From Leifsonia sp. Root227 (GTDB lineage: Bacteria > Actinomycetota > Actinomycetes > Actinomycetales > Microbacteriaceae), in contig NZ_LMIO01000003.1 of NCBI RefSeq assembly GCF_001428745.1, forward strand, positions 868,001 through 932,000: a stretch of DNA of 64,000 nt. The letters are read 5' to 3'. The stretch's first letter is position 1; the number at the start of each line of letters is the position of its first letter. Positions 50,065 through 59,703 of the stretch are shown piece by piece. A program made the position numbers and the translations under genes. The notes under the pieces were generated by a model, which had not been told where the DNA came from, ran no database searches, and saw only the letters and a program-made list of their open reading frames with translations.

Positions 50065-50070
50065 TAGTGT
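50065..50070 (+). promoter_or_regulatory. Candidate -10 box (TAGTGT) of rnpB
   Basis: TAGTGT ends 6 nt before base 50077, which is the independently deduced 5' end of the P1 helix of RNase P RNA. The agreement supports both calls. Confidence 0.6.
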
Positions 50071-50076
50071 GGGAGC

Positions 50077-50458
<382 letters not shown>

Positions 50459-50513
50459 CTCACCGGGGCGCAGGAGCCGCGGTGGATGCTCGAGGGGACG
50501 GATCGAGGCAGGG

Positions 50514-50942
50514 GTGAAGGCGAAGCAGGCGAACCTGCGGCGGATCGCGGAGATCGCGAGCGCCCTGACCGCGCTGGTCATCGTGCTCGTCGCGCTCGGC
50601 TACTGGTTCTGCGTCTGGTTCTTCTTCACGATGCCGCGGTTCGTGACGCCGCCGGTCGACTCCGTGGAGTTCACCTCCAGAGCAGATCTCTTCCAGAGCG
50701 CCGTCGGCAACCTGGCGTACTGGGTGGCGGCCTTCACAGTGACCCTGGGCCTCGCACTGCTGATCACCGTGCTCGGGGTGCGGGCGATGTCGACGCTCTG
50801 GCAGTGCGCACCGGATGCGCTGATCGTCGACAGGGTGGACGAGAGCGACCCTGCGACCACCGTGGCGCGCCTCGACCTCAACCGGCCCCGTCAGACGGGA
50901 TCGGGAGTGGCGTCGAGCTCGGCATCCGGCGAGAAGCGATAA
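50514..50942 (+). CDS. Hypothetical small membrane protein
   Basis: This is a 142-residue protein I do not recognise. It has a basic start (MKAKQANLRRIAEIAS), a first membrane helix at about residues 16-38 (ALTALVIVLVALGYWFCVWFFF) and a second at about 66-90 (LAYWVAAFTVTLGLALLITVL), then a polar tail. GTG 50514 has GAGGCAGGG upstream. It begins 55 bases after rnpB and its last 52 bases overlap the 3' end of convergent kdpE. Hydrophobic organisation and start context favour a real gene, but no function can be assigned. Confidence 0.6.
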   Translation: MKAKQANLRRIAEIASALTALVIVLVALGYWFCVWFFFTMPRFVTPPVDSVEFTSRADLFQSAVGNLAYWVAAFTVTLGLALLITVLGVRAMSTLWQCAPDALIVDRVDESDPATTVARLDLNRPRQTGSGVASSSASGEKR

Positions 50943-51607
50943 CCCATCCCCGGTTCGGTGAGCAGGTACCGCGGGTGCGACGGCTCCGGTTCGAGCTTCT
51001 TGCGCAGCTGCGCGAGGTAGAGCCGCAGATAGCCGGTGTCGCTGGTGTACTGGGGTCCCCACACCTGGGTGAGCAGCGCCTGCCTGGTGACCAGTCGCCG
51101 CGGATTGCGCACCAGCACCTCGAGGATCGCCCACTCGGTCGGCGTCAGGCGCACGGACTCGTCGCCGTCCGCCGTCCGCCTGGTCACCTGGTGCGCTGCC
51201 AGGTCGACGGCGATGTCGCCGAAGGTCACGACCGGCTCGTCCGGCGACGGGGTCTGCCGCCTGGTCAGCGCCCTGATGCGGGCGAGCAGTTCGTCGGCGG
51301 CGAAGGGTTTGGTGACGTAGTCGTCTGCGCCTGCGTCCAGCGCATCCACTTTGTCGCCGGAGTCGGTGCGGCCGGAGACGACCAGGATCGGCACGGACGT
51401 CCAGCCGCGCAGGCCCTCGATCACCTCGATGCCGTTGAGCTCCGGCATCCCCAGGTCGAGCATCACGAGATCGGGGTGGTGCTCGACGGCCTGGCTGAGC
51501 GCTTCCGCCCCGTTCCTGGCGATGCTGACCTCGTAGCCGCGTGCGGTCAGCAGGATGCGCAGCGCCCGGAGGATCTGCTGGTCGTCGTCGGCGATCAGGA
51601 TTCTCAC
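50891..51607 (-). CDS. kdpE: KDP operon response regulator KdpE
   Basis: KdpE (238 residues) is an OmpR/PhoB-type response regulator. The receiver domain (about 1-120) has the acidic pocket IADDD, the phospho-acceptor aspartate in LVMLDLGMPEL (about D52) and the lysine in VTKPF. The winged-helix DNA-binding domain (about 135-230) contains LTPTEWAILEVLVRNPRRLVTRQALL. It is activated by KdpD and turns on the kdp operon at low potassium. GTG 51607 overlaps the kdpD stop (GTGA). Confidence 0.96.
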   Translation of the reverse strand: MRILIADDDQQILRALRILLTARGYEVSIARNGAEALSQAVEHHPDLVMLDLGMPELNGIEVIEGLRGWTSVPILVVSGRTDSGDKVDALDAGADDYVTKPFAADELLARIRALTRRQTPSPDEPVVTFGDIAVDLAAHQVTRRTADGDESVRLTPTEWAILEVLVRNPRRLVTRQALLTQVWGPQYTSDTGYLRLYLAQLRKKLEPEPSHPRYLLTEPGMGYRFSPDAELDATPDPV

Positions 51608-54108
51608 GCGGACTCTCCTTCCAGTGGTCCGGCAGTCGCCGCGACAGGCAGCGCCACCACCATCGTCAGTCCGCCTCCGGGGGTGTCCTCCGCCTCGAGC
51701 GTGCCGTCCATCCCCTCGACGAAGCCCTTGGAGAGCGCGAGCCCCAGCCCGATCCCTGTGTCGTTGTCCGTGTCGTCGAGCCGCTGGAACGGCACGAACA
51801 CCGCGTCGCGGCGCTCGTCGGGGATGCCGGGTCCGTGGTCGATCACCCGCACCTGCACCGAACCGCCGAACTCGCTGGCGGCGATCACCGGGGGAGAATC
51901 CGCCGGGCTGAACCGGAGCGCGTTGCCGAGCAGGTTGACCAGCACGCGTTGCAGCAGCACCCCGTCTGCGGCGACGGGCGGGAGCGCGTCCGGCAGGTCG
52001 AGTTCGACCTCTGCCGGGCCGACGCCGAGCTCGTCGAGTACTGCGGGGACCACGTCGTCGATGTCGGTCGGCGCCAGCGAGACGGCGAGCACCCCCGCCT
52101 GCACCCTGCTCACGTCGAGCAGGTTGGTGACGAGCTGGGCGAGGTTGCCGAGGCTGTCTTCCGCCGTCTCGAGCAGCGCATCCCTGTCGGTCTTGGCCAG
52201 CCTGATGTCGGTCTGACGGAGCGTGGTGACGGCGGCGGTCGCCGCGGCGAGCGGGCGGCGCAGGTCGTGGCCGACCGCTGCCAGCAGGGCGCTGCGCACC
52301 CGGTCGGCCTGCGCGAGCGGGGCGAGCTCGCTTGCGGTGGCCTGCAGGTCGCGGTGCTCGAGGGCGGCGTCGAGCTGGGCCACGATCGCGGCGAGCAGGC
52401 GACGGTCACCTGCCTCCAGTGTGCGTCCGGAGAGTTCGAGCGTGCCCCTGGTGCCGACCGGGATGCTCTGGGTGTGCTCGTCGTCGGACGGCTCGCCGTC
52501 GGTGGACACCACGTCGGCGCCGTCGAGCAGGCGCACACCGGTGAGCGCGAACGCCTCCCTGGTGCGTGTGACCAGCGCCTGCAGCGCGTTCTCTCCCCGG
52601 ATGACGCCGCCGGCGACCGTCGCGAGCAGTTCGGCCTCCGCAGCCGCACGCTTCGCCGCCCTGCTCCTGCGCGCCGCCTGGTCGACCACCAGGCTCACCA
52701 GGGCGGCGATCACCAGGTAGAGCACGAGCGCGAGTAGGTGCAGCGGCTCGCTGATCGTGATCGTGTACAGCGGATCGACGAAGAAGTAGTCCAGCGTGAT
52801 GCCGGACAGCAGCGCGGCGAACAGGGCGGGCCAGATCCCGCCGACCAGCGCGACCACCACCACGAGCAGCTGGTACGACAGCACGTCGCTGGTCATCGAG
52901 TCTGGGGAGCGGACGCTGGTGAGCAGCCAGGTGAGCAGCGGTCCTCCGACGATCGCGAGCGCGAACCCGTAAACCTTGCGCCTGGTGGTGAGGCCGCCCC
53001 TGATGCGCGGGAGCGAGAACCGGCCTCCGGCCTTGGAGTGCGACACGATGTGCACGTCGATATCGCCGGACTCCCTGATCACCGTCGCCCCGATGCCCGG
53101 CCCGGTGAGCAGGGCGGCGAGGCGGCTGCGGCGACTGACGCCGATGACGAGCTGGGTGGCGTTCTCGCCCCTGGCGAACTCGACGAGCGCGCGCGGGATG
53201 TCGCTGCCGACCACCTGGTGATAGCTGCCGCCGAGCTGTTCCACCAGGGCGCGCTGCGCGGCGAGGGCGCCAGGCGTCGCATCGCGGAGTCCGTCCTGGC
53301 TGGTCACGTGCAGAGCGAGCAGTTCACCTCCGGCCGAGCGCGCAGCGATCCGCGCGCCCCTGCGCAGCAGGGTGTCTCCCTCCGGTCCTCCTGTGAGGGC
53401 GACGACGACGCGCTCGCGCGCCTCCCAGGTGCCGGAGATCCCGTGCTCGGCGCGATAGCGCTGCAGGGAGCTGTCGACCTCGTCGGCCAGCCAGAGCAGC
53501 GCGAGCTCGCGCAGAGCAGTCAGGTTCCCGAGCCTGAAGTAGTTGGAGAGGGCGGCGTCGATGCGCGCCGCCGGGTAGACGTTGCCGTCGGCGAGCCGGT
53601 CGCGCAGCGCCTGCGGCGCCAGGTCGACGACCTCGATCTGGTCCGCACGGCGGAGCACGGCATCCGGGATCGTCTCGCGCTGCTGGGCGCCGGTGATCTG
53701 CTCAACCACGTCGTTCAGCGATTCGATGTGCTGGATGTTCACGGTCGACATCACGTCGATGCCGGCCGCGAGGAGCGCATCCACGTCCTGCCAGCGCTTC
53801 TCGTGCTCGGAGCCTGGGGCGTTGGTGTGTGCGAGCTCGTCGACCAGGGCGAGCTGCGGAGCGCGGGCCAGGACCGCATCTAGGTCGAGCTCCGTCAGTT
53901 CGATGCCGCGGTGCTCGACGGTCTTGCGGGGCACGACCTCCAGTCCGTCGAGCATGGCGGACGTGGCGGAGCGGCCGTGGGTTTCCACGACCGCCACCAC
54001 CACATCCTTGCCGAGCGCCTGCAGGCGTTTGCCCTCTTCGAGCATGGCGTACGTCTTGCCGACGCCCGGCGCGGCGCCGAGCATCACCCGCAGGTGGCCA
54101 CGTGGCAT
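51604..54108 (-). CDS. kdpD: Sensor histidine kinase KdpD
   Basis: KdpD (834 residues) senses potassium limitation or ionic strength. The order is: KdpD N-terminal domain with Walker A GAAPGVGKTYAMLEEG (residues about 11-26) and VDELAHTNAPGS; USP-like domain (about 225-345); four membrane helices (about 375-475); GAF-like region; HisKA with the phospho-acceptor His in AAVGHDLRRPLAAA (about H613); and HATPase_c with NLLGNALRFS and GPGIP. The ATG start lies 2 bases after the kdpC stop. All domains are complete. Confidence 0.96.
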   Translation of the reverse strand: MPRGHLRVMLGAAPGVGKTYAMLEEGKRLQALGKDVVVAVVETHGRSATSAMLDGLEVVPRKTVEHRGIELTELDLDAVLARAPQLALVDELAHTNAPGSEHEKRWQDVDALLAAGIDVMSTVNIQHIESLNDVVEQITGAQQRETIPDAVLRRADQIEVVDLAPQALRDRLADGNVYPAARIDAALSNYFRLGNLTALRELALLWLADEVDSSLQRYRAEHGISGTWEARERVVVALTGGPEGDTLLRRGARIAARSAGGELLALHVTSQDGLRDATPGALAAQRALVEQLGGSYHQVVGSDIPRALVEFARGENATQLVIGVSRRSRLAALLTGPGIGATVIRESGDIDVHIVSHSKAGGRFSLPRIRGGLTTRRKVYGFALAIVGGPLLTWLLTSVRSPDSMTSDVLSYQLLVVVVALVGGIWPALFAALLSGITLDYFFVDPLYTITISEPLHLLALVLYLVIAALVSLVVDQAARRSRAAKRAAAEAELLATVAGGVIRGENALQALVTRTREAFALTGVRLLDGADVVSTDGEPSDDEHTQSIPVGTRGTLELSGRTLEAGDRRLLAAIVAQLDAALEHRDLQATASELAPLAQADRVRSALLAAVGHDLRRPLAAATAAVTTLRQTDIRLAKTDRDALLETAEDSLGNLAQLVTNLLDVSRVQAGVLAVSLAPTDIDDVVPAVLDELGVGPAEVELDLPDALPPVAADGVLLQRVLVNLLGNALRFSPADSPPVIAASEFGGSVQVRVIDHGPGIPDERRDAVFVPFQRLDDTDNDTGIGLGLALSKGFVEGMDGTLEAEDTPGGGLTMVVALPVAATAGPLEGESA

Positions 54109-54110
54109 GT

Positions 54111-54719
54111 CTACTCGTCCATCTTCGCCAGTGCGATGTTCAGCTGAAGCACGTTCACGGTGGGCTCGCCCAGGTAGCCGAGGTCCCGTCCCTGAATCTT
54201 AGACTCGACCAGCTTCCGCACGGCGGCGACCGGCAGGCCGCGGGCGTCTGCGACGCGCTGCACCTGGTCGCGGGCGTACGCGGGGGAGATGTGCGGGTCG
54301 AGGCCGGAGCCGGATGCGGTCACCGCATCCACGGGGACGTCGGCGACCGCGATCCCGTCGTCCTTCGCCACGGCGGCCGTGCGCTCCTTGATGGCCTTCA
54401 CCAGGTCGGGGTTGTTTGGGCCGAGGTTGCTGCCGGACGACGCAGCGCCGTCGTAGCCGTCGCCCGCGGCGGACGGCCGCGACTGGAACCACTGGGCGAG
54501 CGCGTTGCCCTTCGCGTCGGTGAAGCCCTGCCCGATGAGAGCCGAGCCGACCGTTTTTCCGTCCGAGCCGACGAGCGAGCCGTTCGCCTGCGCTGGGAAG
54601 GCGAGCTGTCCGACGCCGGTCAGGACCAGCGGGTAGAGAATGCCGAGCGCGATGGTCAGCACGATCATCGCCCGGATGGCGACCCAGTAGTGACGCCACG
54701 CGCCACGGAGTCCGTTCAT
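54111..54719 (-). CDS. kdpC: Potassium-transporting ATPase subunit KdpC
   Basis: KdpC (202 residues) has one N-terminal membrane helix (about residues 15-38) and an extracytoplasmic domain that helps ATP or K+ binding in the KdpFABC pump. Family blocks include GSALIGQGFTDAKGNALAQWFQSRPSA, GSNLGPNNPDLVKAIKER and the C-terminal SGSGLDPHISPAYA region. It follows kdpB after 18 bases and precedes kdpD. Confidence 0.95.
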   Translation of the reverse strand: MNGLRGAWRHYWVAIRAMIVLTIALGILYPLVLTGVGQLAFPAQANGSLVGSDGKTVGSALIGQGFTDAKGNALAQWFQSRPSAAGDGYDGAASSGSNLGPNNPDLVKAIKERTAAVAKDDGIAVADVPVDAVTASGSGLDPHISPAYARDQVQRVADARGLPVAAVRKLVESKIQGRDLGYLGEPTVNVLQLNIALAKMDE

Positions 54720-54737
54720 GATTGGTGTTCCCTCTTC

Positions 54738-56915
54738 CTAGAATCCGGGGATGAGCGCGACCAGAAGGTCGATCAGTTTGATGCCGATGAACGGGGCGAT
54801 GATGCCGCCGATGCCGTAGATCAGCAGGTTGCGGCCGAGCAGGGCGGACGCCTTCGACGGCCGGTACGTCACGCCGCGCAGCGCCAGCGGGATCAGCAGC
54901 ACGATGACGATCGCGTTGAAGATCACCGCAGACAGGATCGCGGAGGCGGGGGAGTGCAGCCCCATGATGTTCAGCGCTGCGAGCCCAGGGAACGCCCCGA
55001 CGAACATCGCGGGGATGATCGCGAAGTACTTCGCCACGTCGTTCGCGATCGAGAACGTGGTCAGCGCTCCGCGGGTGATCAGGAGCTGCTTGCCGATGCG
55101 CACGATGTCGATGAGCTTGGTCGGGTCGGAGTCGAGGTCGACCATGTTCCCCGCCTCCTTCGCCGCCGACGTGCCGGTGTTCATCGCCACGCCGACGTCC
55201 GCCTGCGCGAGGGCAGGCGCGTCGTTCGTGCCGTCGCCCGTCATCGCGACCAGGTTGCCGCCCTCCTGCTCGCGGCGGATCAGGGCCAGCTTGTCCTCCG
55301 GCTTCGCCTCGGCGAGGAAGTCGTCGACCCCCGCCTCGGCAGCGATCGCCTTCGCGGTGAGCGGGTTGTCGCCGGTGACCATGACCGTGCGGATGCCCAT
55401 CCTGCGCAGATCGGCGAATCGCTCAGCCAGGCCGTCCTTCACGACGTCCTTCAGGTAGATCACGCCGAGCAGGCTGGCGGTGCCACTCGCATCCCTCGTC
55501 GCAACGGCCAGCGGGGTGCCGCCCACCAGGGAGATGCGCTCCACTTCCTCGTCGAGGTCGTGCAGAACGGAACTCGCCGCGGGCCCGGACTCGCGCACCC
55601 AGTCGACGACGGCACTCGCCGCGCCCTTGCGCACGCTGGTGCCGTCCGGCAGGTCGAGGCCGCTCATCCTGGTCTGTGCCGTGAACGGGACGATCTCGCC
55701 GTGGATGTCGCCCTGGTGGCTGTAGCCCAGCTGTTCGGCGAGGGCCACCACCGAGACGCCCTCCGGGGTCGGGTCGCTCAGTGAGGAGAGCGCCGCTGCG
55801 CGGATGAGCTCCATGCTGTCGGCGCCGCCGACCGGGGTGAACTCGGCAGCGCGCCGGTTGCCGTAGGTGATCGTGCCCGTCTTGTCGAGCAGCAGCGTCG
55901 TCACGTCTCCCGCAGCCTCGACAGCGCGGCCGGACATCGCGAGCACGTTGCGCTGCACCAGCCTGTCCATGCCGGCGATGCCGATGGCCGAGATGAGTGC
56001 GCCGATGGTGGTCGGGATGAGGCACACCAGCAGGGCGAGCAGCACGGGGACCGTCGGGGCAGCGTTCGAGTACCCTGCGGCAGGAGCGAGCGTCAGCACG
56101 ACCACCACGAAGATGATCGACAGGCTCGCCAGCAGGATGTTCAGCGCGATCTCGTTCGGCGTCTTCTGCCTGGACGCACCTTCGACGAGCTTGATCATCC
56201 GGTCGACGAACGTCTCGCCGGGCTTGCTGGTGATCCGCACCAGGATGCGGTCGGAGAGCACGCGGGTGCCTCCCGTCACCGCGCTCCTGTCACCGCCGGA
56301 CTCGCGGACCACAGGGGCGGACTCGCCCGTGATGGCCGACTCGTCAACGGAGGCGATGCCCCGCACGATGTCGCCGTCTCCCGGGATGAGTTCGCCCGCC
56401 GTGACCACGACGAGGTCGCCCAGCCGCAGTTCGCTCGACGCGACCTGCTCGATGTCGGAGCGGACCGCATCCGGATCGATGGACTCGTCGTATCCGGCGA
56501 CGCGGTTGGCGACCGTGGTCGAGCGGGTCGCCCTCAGGCTGGCGGCCTGCGCCTTGCCACGGCCCTCCGCGACAGACTCCGCGAGGTTGGCGAAGACGAC
56601 GGTGAGCCAGAGCCAGACAGCGATGCCCCAGGTGAACGCGAGGTTCTGCTGGCCGCCGCTCGCTCCCGAACCGGTGCCGTCGCTGCCGAGGAAAGGCTGC
56701 GCGACCGCGAGCACGGTGGTGAGCACGGCGCCAACCTCGACGATGAACATGACGGGGTTGCGCCACATGAACCGCGGGTCGAGCTTGCGGAGCGCCCCGG
56801 GGAACGCCGCCACGAGCTGAGCGATGGAGAACGCGCCGGCGGGCGTGCGGCGCTTCCCGTCCGACCCAGGCTCCTGGTGAGGAGCGGGGTGTTGCGTCGG
56901 TGTGATGGTGGTCAT
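54738..56915 (-). CDS. kdpB: Potassium-transporting ATPase ATP-binding subunit KdpB
   Basis: KdpB (725 residues) is the P-type ATPase subunit that energises K+ uptake. The phosphorylated aspartate is in [15 protein letters not shown] (about D345). The TGES-like actuator motif is seen as [10 protein letters not shown], and the hinge is [27 protein letters not shown]. The N-terminal residues 1-30 are polar and variable. ATG 56915 is 3 bases after the kdpA stop. Confidence 0.97.
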   Translation of the reverse strand: MTTITPTQHPAPHQEPGSDGKRRTPAGAFSIAQLVAAFPGALRKLDPRFMWRNPVMFIVEVGAVLTTVLAVAQPFLGSDGTGSGASGGQQNLAFTWGIAVWLWLTVVFANLAESVAEGRGKAQAASLRATRSTTVANRVAGYDESIDPDAVRSDIEQVASSELRLGDLVVVTAGELIPGDGDIVRGIASVDESAITGESAPVVRESGGDRSAVTGGTRVLSDRILVRITSKPGETFVDRMIKLVEGASRQKTPNEIALNILLASLSIIFVVVVLTLAPAAGYSNAAPTVPVLLALLVCLIPTTIGALISAIGIAGMDRLVQRNVLAMSGRAVEAAGDVTTLLLDKTGTITYGNRRAAEFTPVGGADSMELIRAAALSSLSDPTPEGVSVVALAEQLGYSHQGDIHGEIVPFTAQTRMSGLDLPDGTSVRKGAASAVVDWVRESGPAASSVLHDLDEEVERISLVGGTPLAVATRDASGTASLLGVIYLKDVVKDGLAERFADLRRMGIRTVMVTGDNPLTAKAIAAEAGVDDFLAEAKPEDKLALIRREQEGGNLVAMTGDGTNDAPALAQADVGVAMNTGTSAAKEAGNMVDLDSDPTKLIDIVRIGKQLLITRGALTTFSIANDVAKYFAIIPAMFVGAFPGLAALNIMGLHSPASAILSAVIFNAIVIVLLIPLALRGVTYRPSKASALLGRNLLIYGIGGIIAPFIGIKLIDLLVALIPGF

Positions 56916-56918
56916 GGT

Positions 56919-58565
56919 CTACTGCAGCCCTTCCGCCAGGGGACCCAGCGCGAGAACGGGGAAATAAGTGAGGGCGGACACGAGCAGCACGGTTCCGACG
57001 AGCAGGCCGACGAACTGCGGCCGGTGGGTCGGAAGGGTGCCGGCTGTCGCCGGGATCTTCGCCTGTCCGGCGAGCGAGCCGGCCAGGGCGAGGACGAACA
57101 CGATCGGGAGGAAGCGCCCGAGGAACATCGCCGTGCCGAGCGCAGCGTTCAGCCACGGGGTGTTCGCGGTGAGACCGCCGAACGCCGAGCCGTTGTTGTT
57201 CGCGGCGGAGGTGAACGCGTACAGCACCTCGCTGAAGCCGTGCAGTCCCGGGTTGAAGATCGACGTCTTCTCCACGTCGGCTCTGATCGCAGGGACGGCG
57301 AAGCTCAGGCCGGTGCCGACGAGCACCAGGGTCGGCGTGGTCAGGATGTAGAGGCTCGCGAGCTTGATCTCGCGCGGTCCGAGCTTCTTGCCGAGATACT
57401 CCGGGGTGCGCCCGACCATGAGCCCGGCGATGAACACCGCGATCACGGCGACCACGAGGATCCCGTACAGCCCGGCGCCGACGCCGCCGGGGGCGACCTC
57501 GCCGAGCATCATGTTGACCATCGCCATCATGCCGCCGAGCGGACTGTAGCTGTCGAGCATCGAGTTCACGGCGCCGGTGGAGGTGGTGGTGCTCGTGGTG
57601 TTGAACAGGGTGGAGCCCAGGATGCCGAACACCTGCTCCTTGCCCTCCAGCGACCCGCTCGACAGCTCGAACGCGGTCATCGCGCCGAGGGAGGCGAGGA
57701 ACAGCACGCCCATGGTCGCGAGGATCGCGTAGCCCTGGCGGCGGTCGCCGACCATCGTGCCGAAGGTGCGGGGGAGCGAGAACGGGATGATGAGCATCAG
57801 CACGATCTCGACCAGGTTCGTCCACGCGGCCGGGTTCTCGAACGGATGCGCCGAGTTCGCGTTGAAGAACCCGCCGCCGTTCGTGCCGAGCAGCTTGATC
57901 GCCTCCTGCGAGGCGACAGGCCCTCCAGGGATGCTCTGAGTCGCCCCGGTGAGCGTCGTGATGTGCTGGAAGCCGGCGAAGTTCTGGATCGCGCCCCCGG
58001 CGATCAGCACGATCGCGGCGACGACGGCGAGCGGCAGCAGGATGCGCACGGTCGCCCGCAGCATGTCCACCCAGAAGTTGCCGATGGTGCCGCTCGACCG
58101 GCGGGCGAACCCGCGCACCAGCGCGACGGCCACGGCGATGCCGACAGCGGCCGACACGAAGTTCTGCACCGCGAGCCCGGCGATCTGGACGGTGTAGCCC
58201 ATCGTCGCCTCCGGCGAGTACGACTGCCAGTTCGTGTTGGTGACGAACGAGATCGCAGTGTTGAAGGCGAGTCCCTCCGGCACGGCGGGCAAGCCGAGCG
58301 CGTACGGCAGGAACTCCTGCAGCCGCTGCAGACCGTAGACGATCAGGATGCCGACCACCGAGAACGCGAGCACGCCCCTGAGGTAGGCGGGCCAGGACTG
58401 CTCCGCGGAGGAGTCGACCCCGATCATCCGGTAGACGCCGCGTTCGACCCTCAGGTCTTTCGGCGAGCTGAAGACACGCGCCATGTAGTCGCCGAGCGGG
58501 CGGTACGCGATGGCGAGGATCAGCGCGAGCGTCGCCAACTGGGCGACGAACAGCCAGAGCACCAC
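56919..58565 (-). CDS. kdpA: Potassium-transporting ATPase potassium-binding subunit KdpA
   Basis: KdpA (548 residues, about ten membrane helices) is the K+ channel-like subunit related to Trk/Ktr transporters. Selectivity-filter loops are recognisable as TNTNWQSY near the first pore loop, [21 protein letters not shown] for the second and [16 protein letters not shown] for the third. The start is GTG 58565, which overlaps the kdpF TAG by one base (TAGTG); GTG 58562 is an adjacent alternative. The frame open to 58691 covers kdpF in another frame and is not coding. Confidence 0.95.
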   Translation of the reverse strand: MVLWLFVAQLATLALILAIAYRPLGDYMARVFSSPKDLRVERGVYRMIGVDSSAEQSWPAYLRGVLAFSVVGILIVYGLQRLQEFLPYALGLPAVPEGLAFNTAISFVTNTNWQSYSPEATMGYTVQIAGLAVQNFVSAAVGIAVAVALVRGFARRSSGTIGNFWVDMLRATVRILLPLAVVAAIVLIAGGAIQNFAGFQHITTLTGATQSIPGGPVASQEAIKLLGTNGGGFFNANSAHPFENPAAWTNLVEIVLMLIIPFSLPRTFGTMVGDRRQGYAILATMGVLFLASLGAMTAFELSSGSLEGKEQVFGILGSTLFNTTSTTTSTGAVNSMLDSYSPLGGMMAMVNMMLGEVAPGGVGAGLYGILVVAVIAVFIAGLMVGRTPEYLGKKLGPREIKLASLYILTTPTLVLVGTGLSFAVPAIRADVEKTSIFNPGLHGFSEVLYAFTSAANNNGSAFGGLTANTPWLNAALGTAMFLGRFLPIVFVLALAGSLAGQAKIPATAGTLPTHRPQFVGLLVGTVLLVSALTYFPVLALGPLAEGLQ

Positions 58566-58654
58566 TAGAAGCGCTCCGGCTTCACCAGGGCGACCACCAG
58601 GTAGGCGATCGCGGCCACCGCGAGCAGGGCGCTGATCACATTGATGACGATCAC
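58565..58654 (-). CDS. kdpF: Potassium-transporting ATPase small subunit KdpF
   Basis: KdpF is a 29-residue, single-helix membrane peptide that stabilises the KdpFABC complex. The sequence has the hydrophobic stretch [19 protein letters not shown] and the typical C-terminal ending KPERF. The GTG start at 58654 overlaps the TGA of the preceding 31-codon gene (GTGA), and its TAG overlaps the kdpA start. It is therefore translationally coupled on both sides. Confidence 0.9.
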   Translation of the reverse strand: MIVINVISALLAVAAIAYLVVALVKPERF

Positions 58655-58746
58655 AGCTTCTCGACCCCCCGGCCGACGAGCCCGACGACAAGCGCGAGCA
58701 CGACGATTCCGAGGAGGTAGACGACGTCCAGCAAGACTCTCTCCAT
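58651..58746 (-). CDS. Probable 31-residue kdp-associated membrane microprotein
   Basis: Directly upstream of kdpF is a short frame with a single predicted membrane helix ([20 protein letters not shown]) and a charged end GRGVEKL. ATG 58746 gives 31 residues. An in-frame TTG at 58734, with GGAG (58741-58744) 6 bases before it, would give 27. Its TGA overlaps the kdpF GTG in a GTGA tetranucleotide, the same coupling used for kdpD-kdpE. I infer a real gene and possible accessory subunit. No family is assigned from sequence alone, and it is too short for most gene finders. Confidence 0.62.
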   Translation of the reverse strand: MERVLLDVVYLLGIVVLALVVGLVGRGVEKL

Positions 58747-58815
58747 CCGTGAGGATGCCGCGCCGATCGACGCGACGGTGAGAGTCCACACCCTGGGCGG
58801 GCGCCGGGAGCCGGT

Positions 58816-58865
58816 CCTAACGCATCCCTAACGCCCGCCGGCCGAAGCCATACGCGCCCCTAACG
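58816..58865 (-). promoter_or_regulatory. Three phased CCTAACG repeats upstream of the kdp operon (candidate KdpE sites)
   Basis: CCTAACG occurs at 58816-58822, 58827-58833 and 58859-58865 (CGTTAGG in the direction of kdp transcription). The spacings of 11 and 32 bases place all three on about the same face of the helix. OmpR-family regulators such as KdpE commonly bind direct repeats spaced by about one turn. The nearest repeat ends 70 bases before the first kdp start codon. A weak -10-like TGGACT lies at 58783-58788. Confidence 0.5.
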
Positions 58866-58885
58866 AGCGACGCGATGAGGTGGCG

Positions 58886-59641
58886 TCAGGACCGGACGGC
58901 GAGGGCGGCGGCGCCCAGGATGCCCGCGTTGTTGCGGTGCACGGCGGGGACGATCTCCGTCTTCAGGTCGAGCAGGGGAAGGAAGTCCTTGTAGTTCTTG
59001 GAGACGCCGCCTCCGACGATGAAGAGGTCGGGGGTGAACAGGAACTCGAGGGTCGAGTAGTAGGTCTGCAGGCGCTTCGCCCACTTCTCCCAGCTGAGGT
59101 CCTCGCGCTCCTTCGCCGAGTACGCCGCCTTCGACTCCGCGTCGTGGCCGTCGATCTCCAGGTGGCCGAGCTCGGCGTTCGGGATGAGGACGCCGTTGTA
59201 GATGAGGGCGGAGCCGATGCCGGTGCCGAGCGTCGTCATGATGACGAGGCCGTCCTTGTCCTTCGCTGCGCCGAACCTGGTCTCCGCGTACCCGGCGGCG
59301 TCGGCGTCGTTGACGAAGTGGATGTCGCGCTTCAGCCCCTTCTCGAAGAGGTCCTCCGCGCGCAGGTCGATCCACTTCTTCGACACGTTCGCCGCCGACA
59401 GGGTGACCCCGTGGCTGACGATGGCGGGGAAGCAGACGCCGACAGGAGCATCCGGGTCTTCGGCGGCCAGCTTCTCGACGATCTCCTTGGTGGTCTCGAC
59501 GATGTCGTCCGGCTTGCCGCCCTCCGGCGTCGGCAGCTTGACCCTGTCGCTGATGAGTTCTCCGGTGTCGAGGTCCACGAGACCTCCCTTGATCCCGGTT
59601 CCTCCGATGTCGATTCCGATTGCCTGGTTCTTCGAACTCAT
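58886..59641 (-). CDS. ppgK: Polyphosphate glucokinase
   Basis: PpgK (251 residues) phosphorylates glucose with polyphosphate or ATP and is typical of actinobacteria. It is a ROK-family sugar kinase: the phosphate-1 loop GIDIGGTGIKGGLVD is at residues about 9-23. The catalytic aspartate is in FVNDADAAGYAE, and LGTGIGSALIYNGVLIPNAELGHLEI is the sugar and nucleotide-binding core. The classical ROK zinc-binding Cys cluster is absent, as expected for PPGKs. Its ATG follows a TAGATT box by 6 nt. It is transcribed toward the kdp regulatory region. Confidence 0.94.
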   Translation of the reverse strand: MSSKNQAIGIDIGGTGIKGGLVDLDTGELISDRVKLPTPEGGKPDDIVETTKEIVEKLAAEDPDAPVGVCFPAIVSHGVTLSAANVSKKWIDLRAEDLFEKGLKRDIHFVNDADAAGYAETRFGAAKDKDGLVIMTTLGTGIGSALIYNGVLIPNAELGHLEIDGHDAESKAAYSAKEREDLSWEKWAKRLQTYYSTLEFLFTPDLFIVGGGVSKNYKDFLPLLDLKTEIVPAVHRNNAGILGAAALAVRS

Positions 59642-59647
59642 GGCACG

Positions 59648-59653
59648 AATCTA
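59648..59653 (-). promoter_or_regulatory. Candidate -10 box (TAGATT, minus strand) for ppgK
   Basis: TAGATT, then CGTGCC (6 nt), then the ppgK ATG at 59641: predicted leaderless. Confidence 0.48.
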
Positions 59654-59703
59654 CCCCGCAGTGGATGCGCGGCGTGCGAGCCCTGCCGCGAGCCCGCCGG
59701 CGC

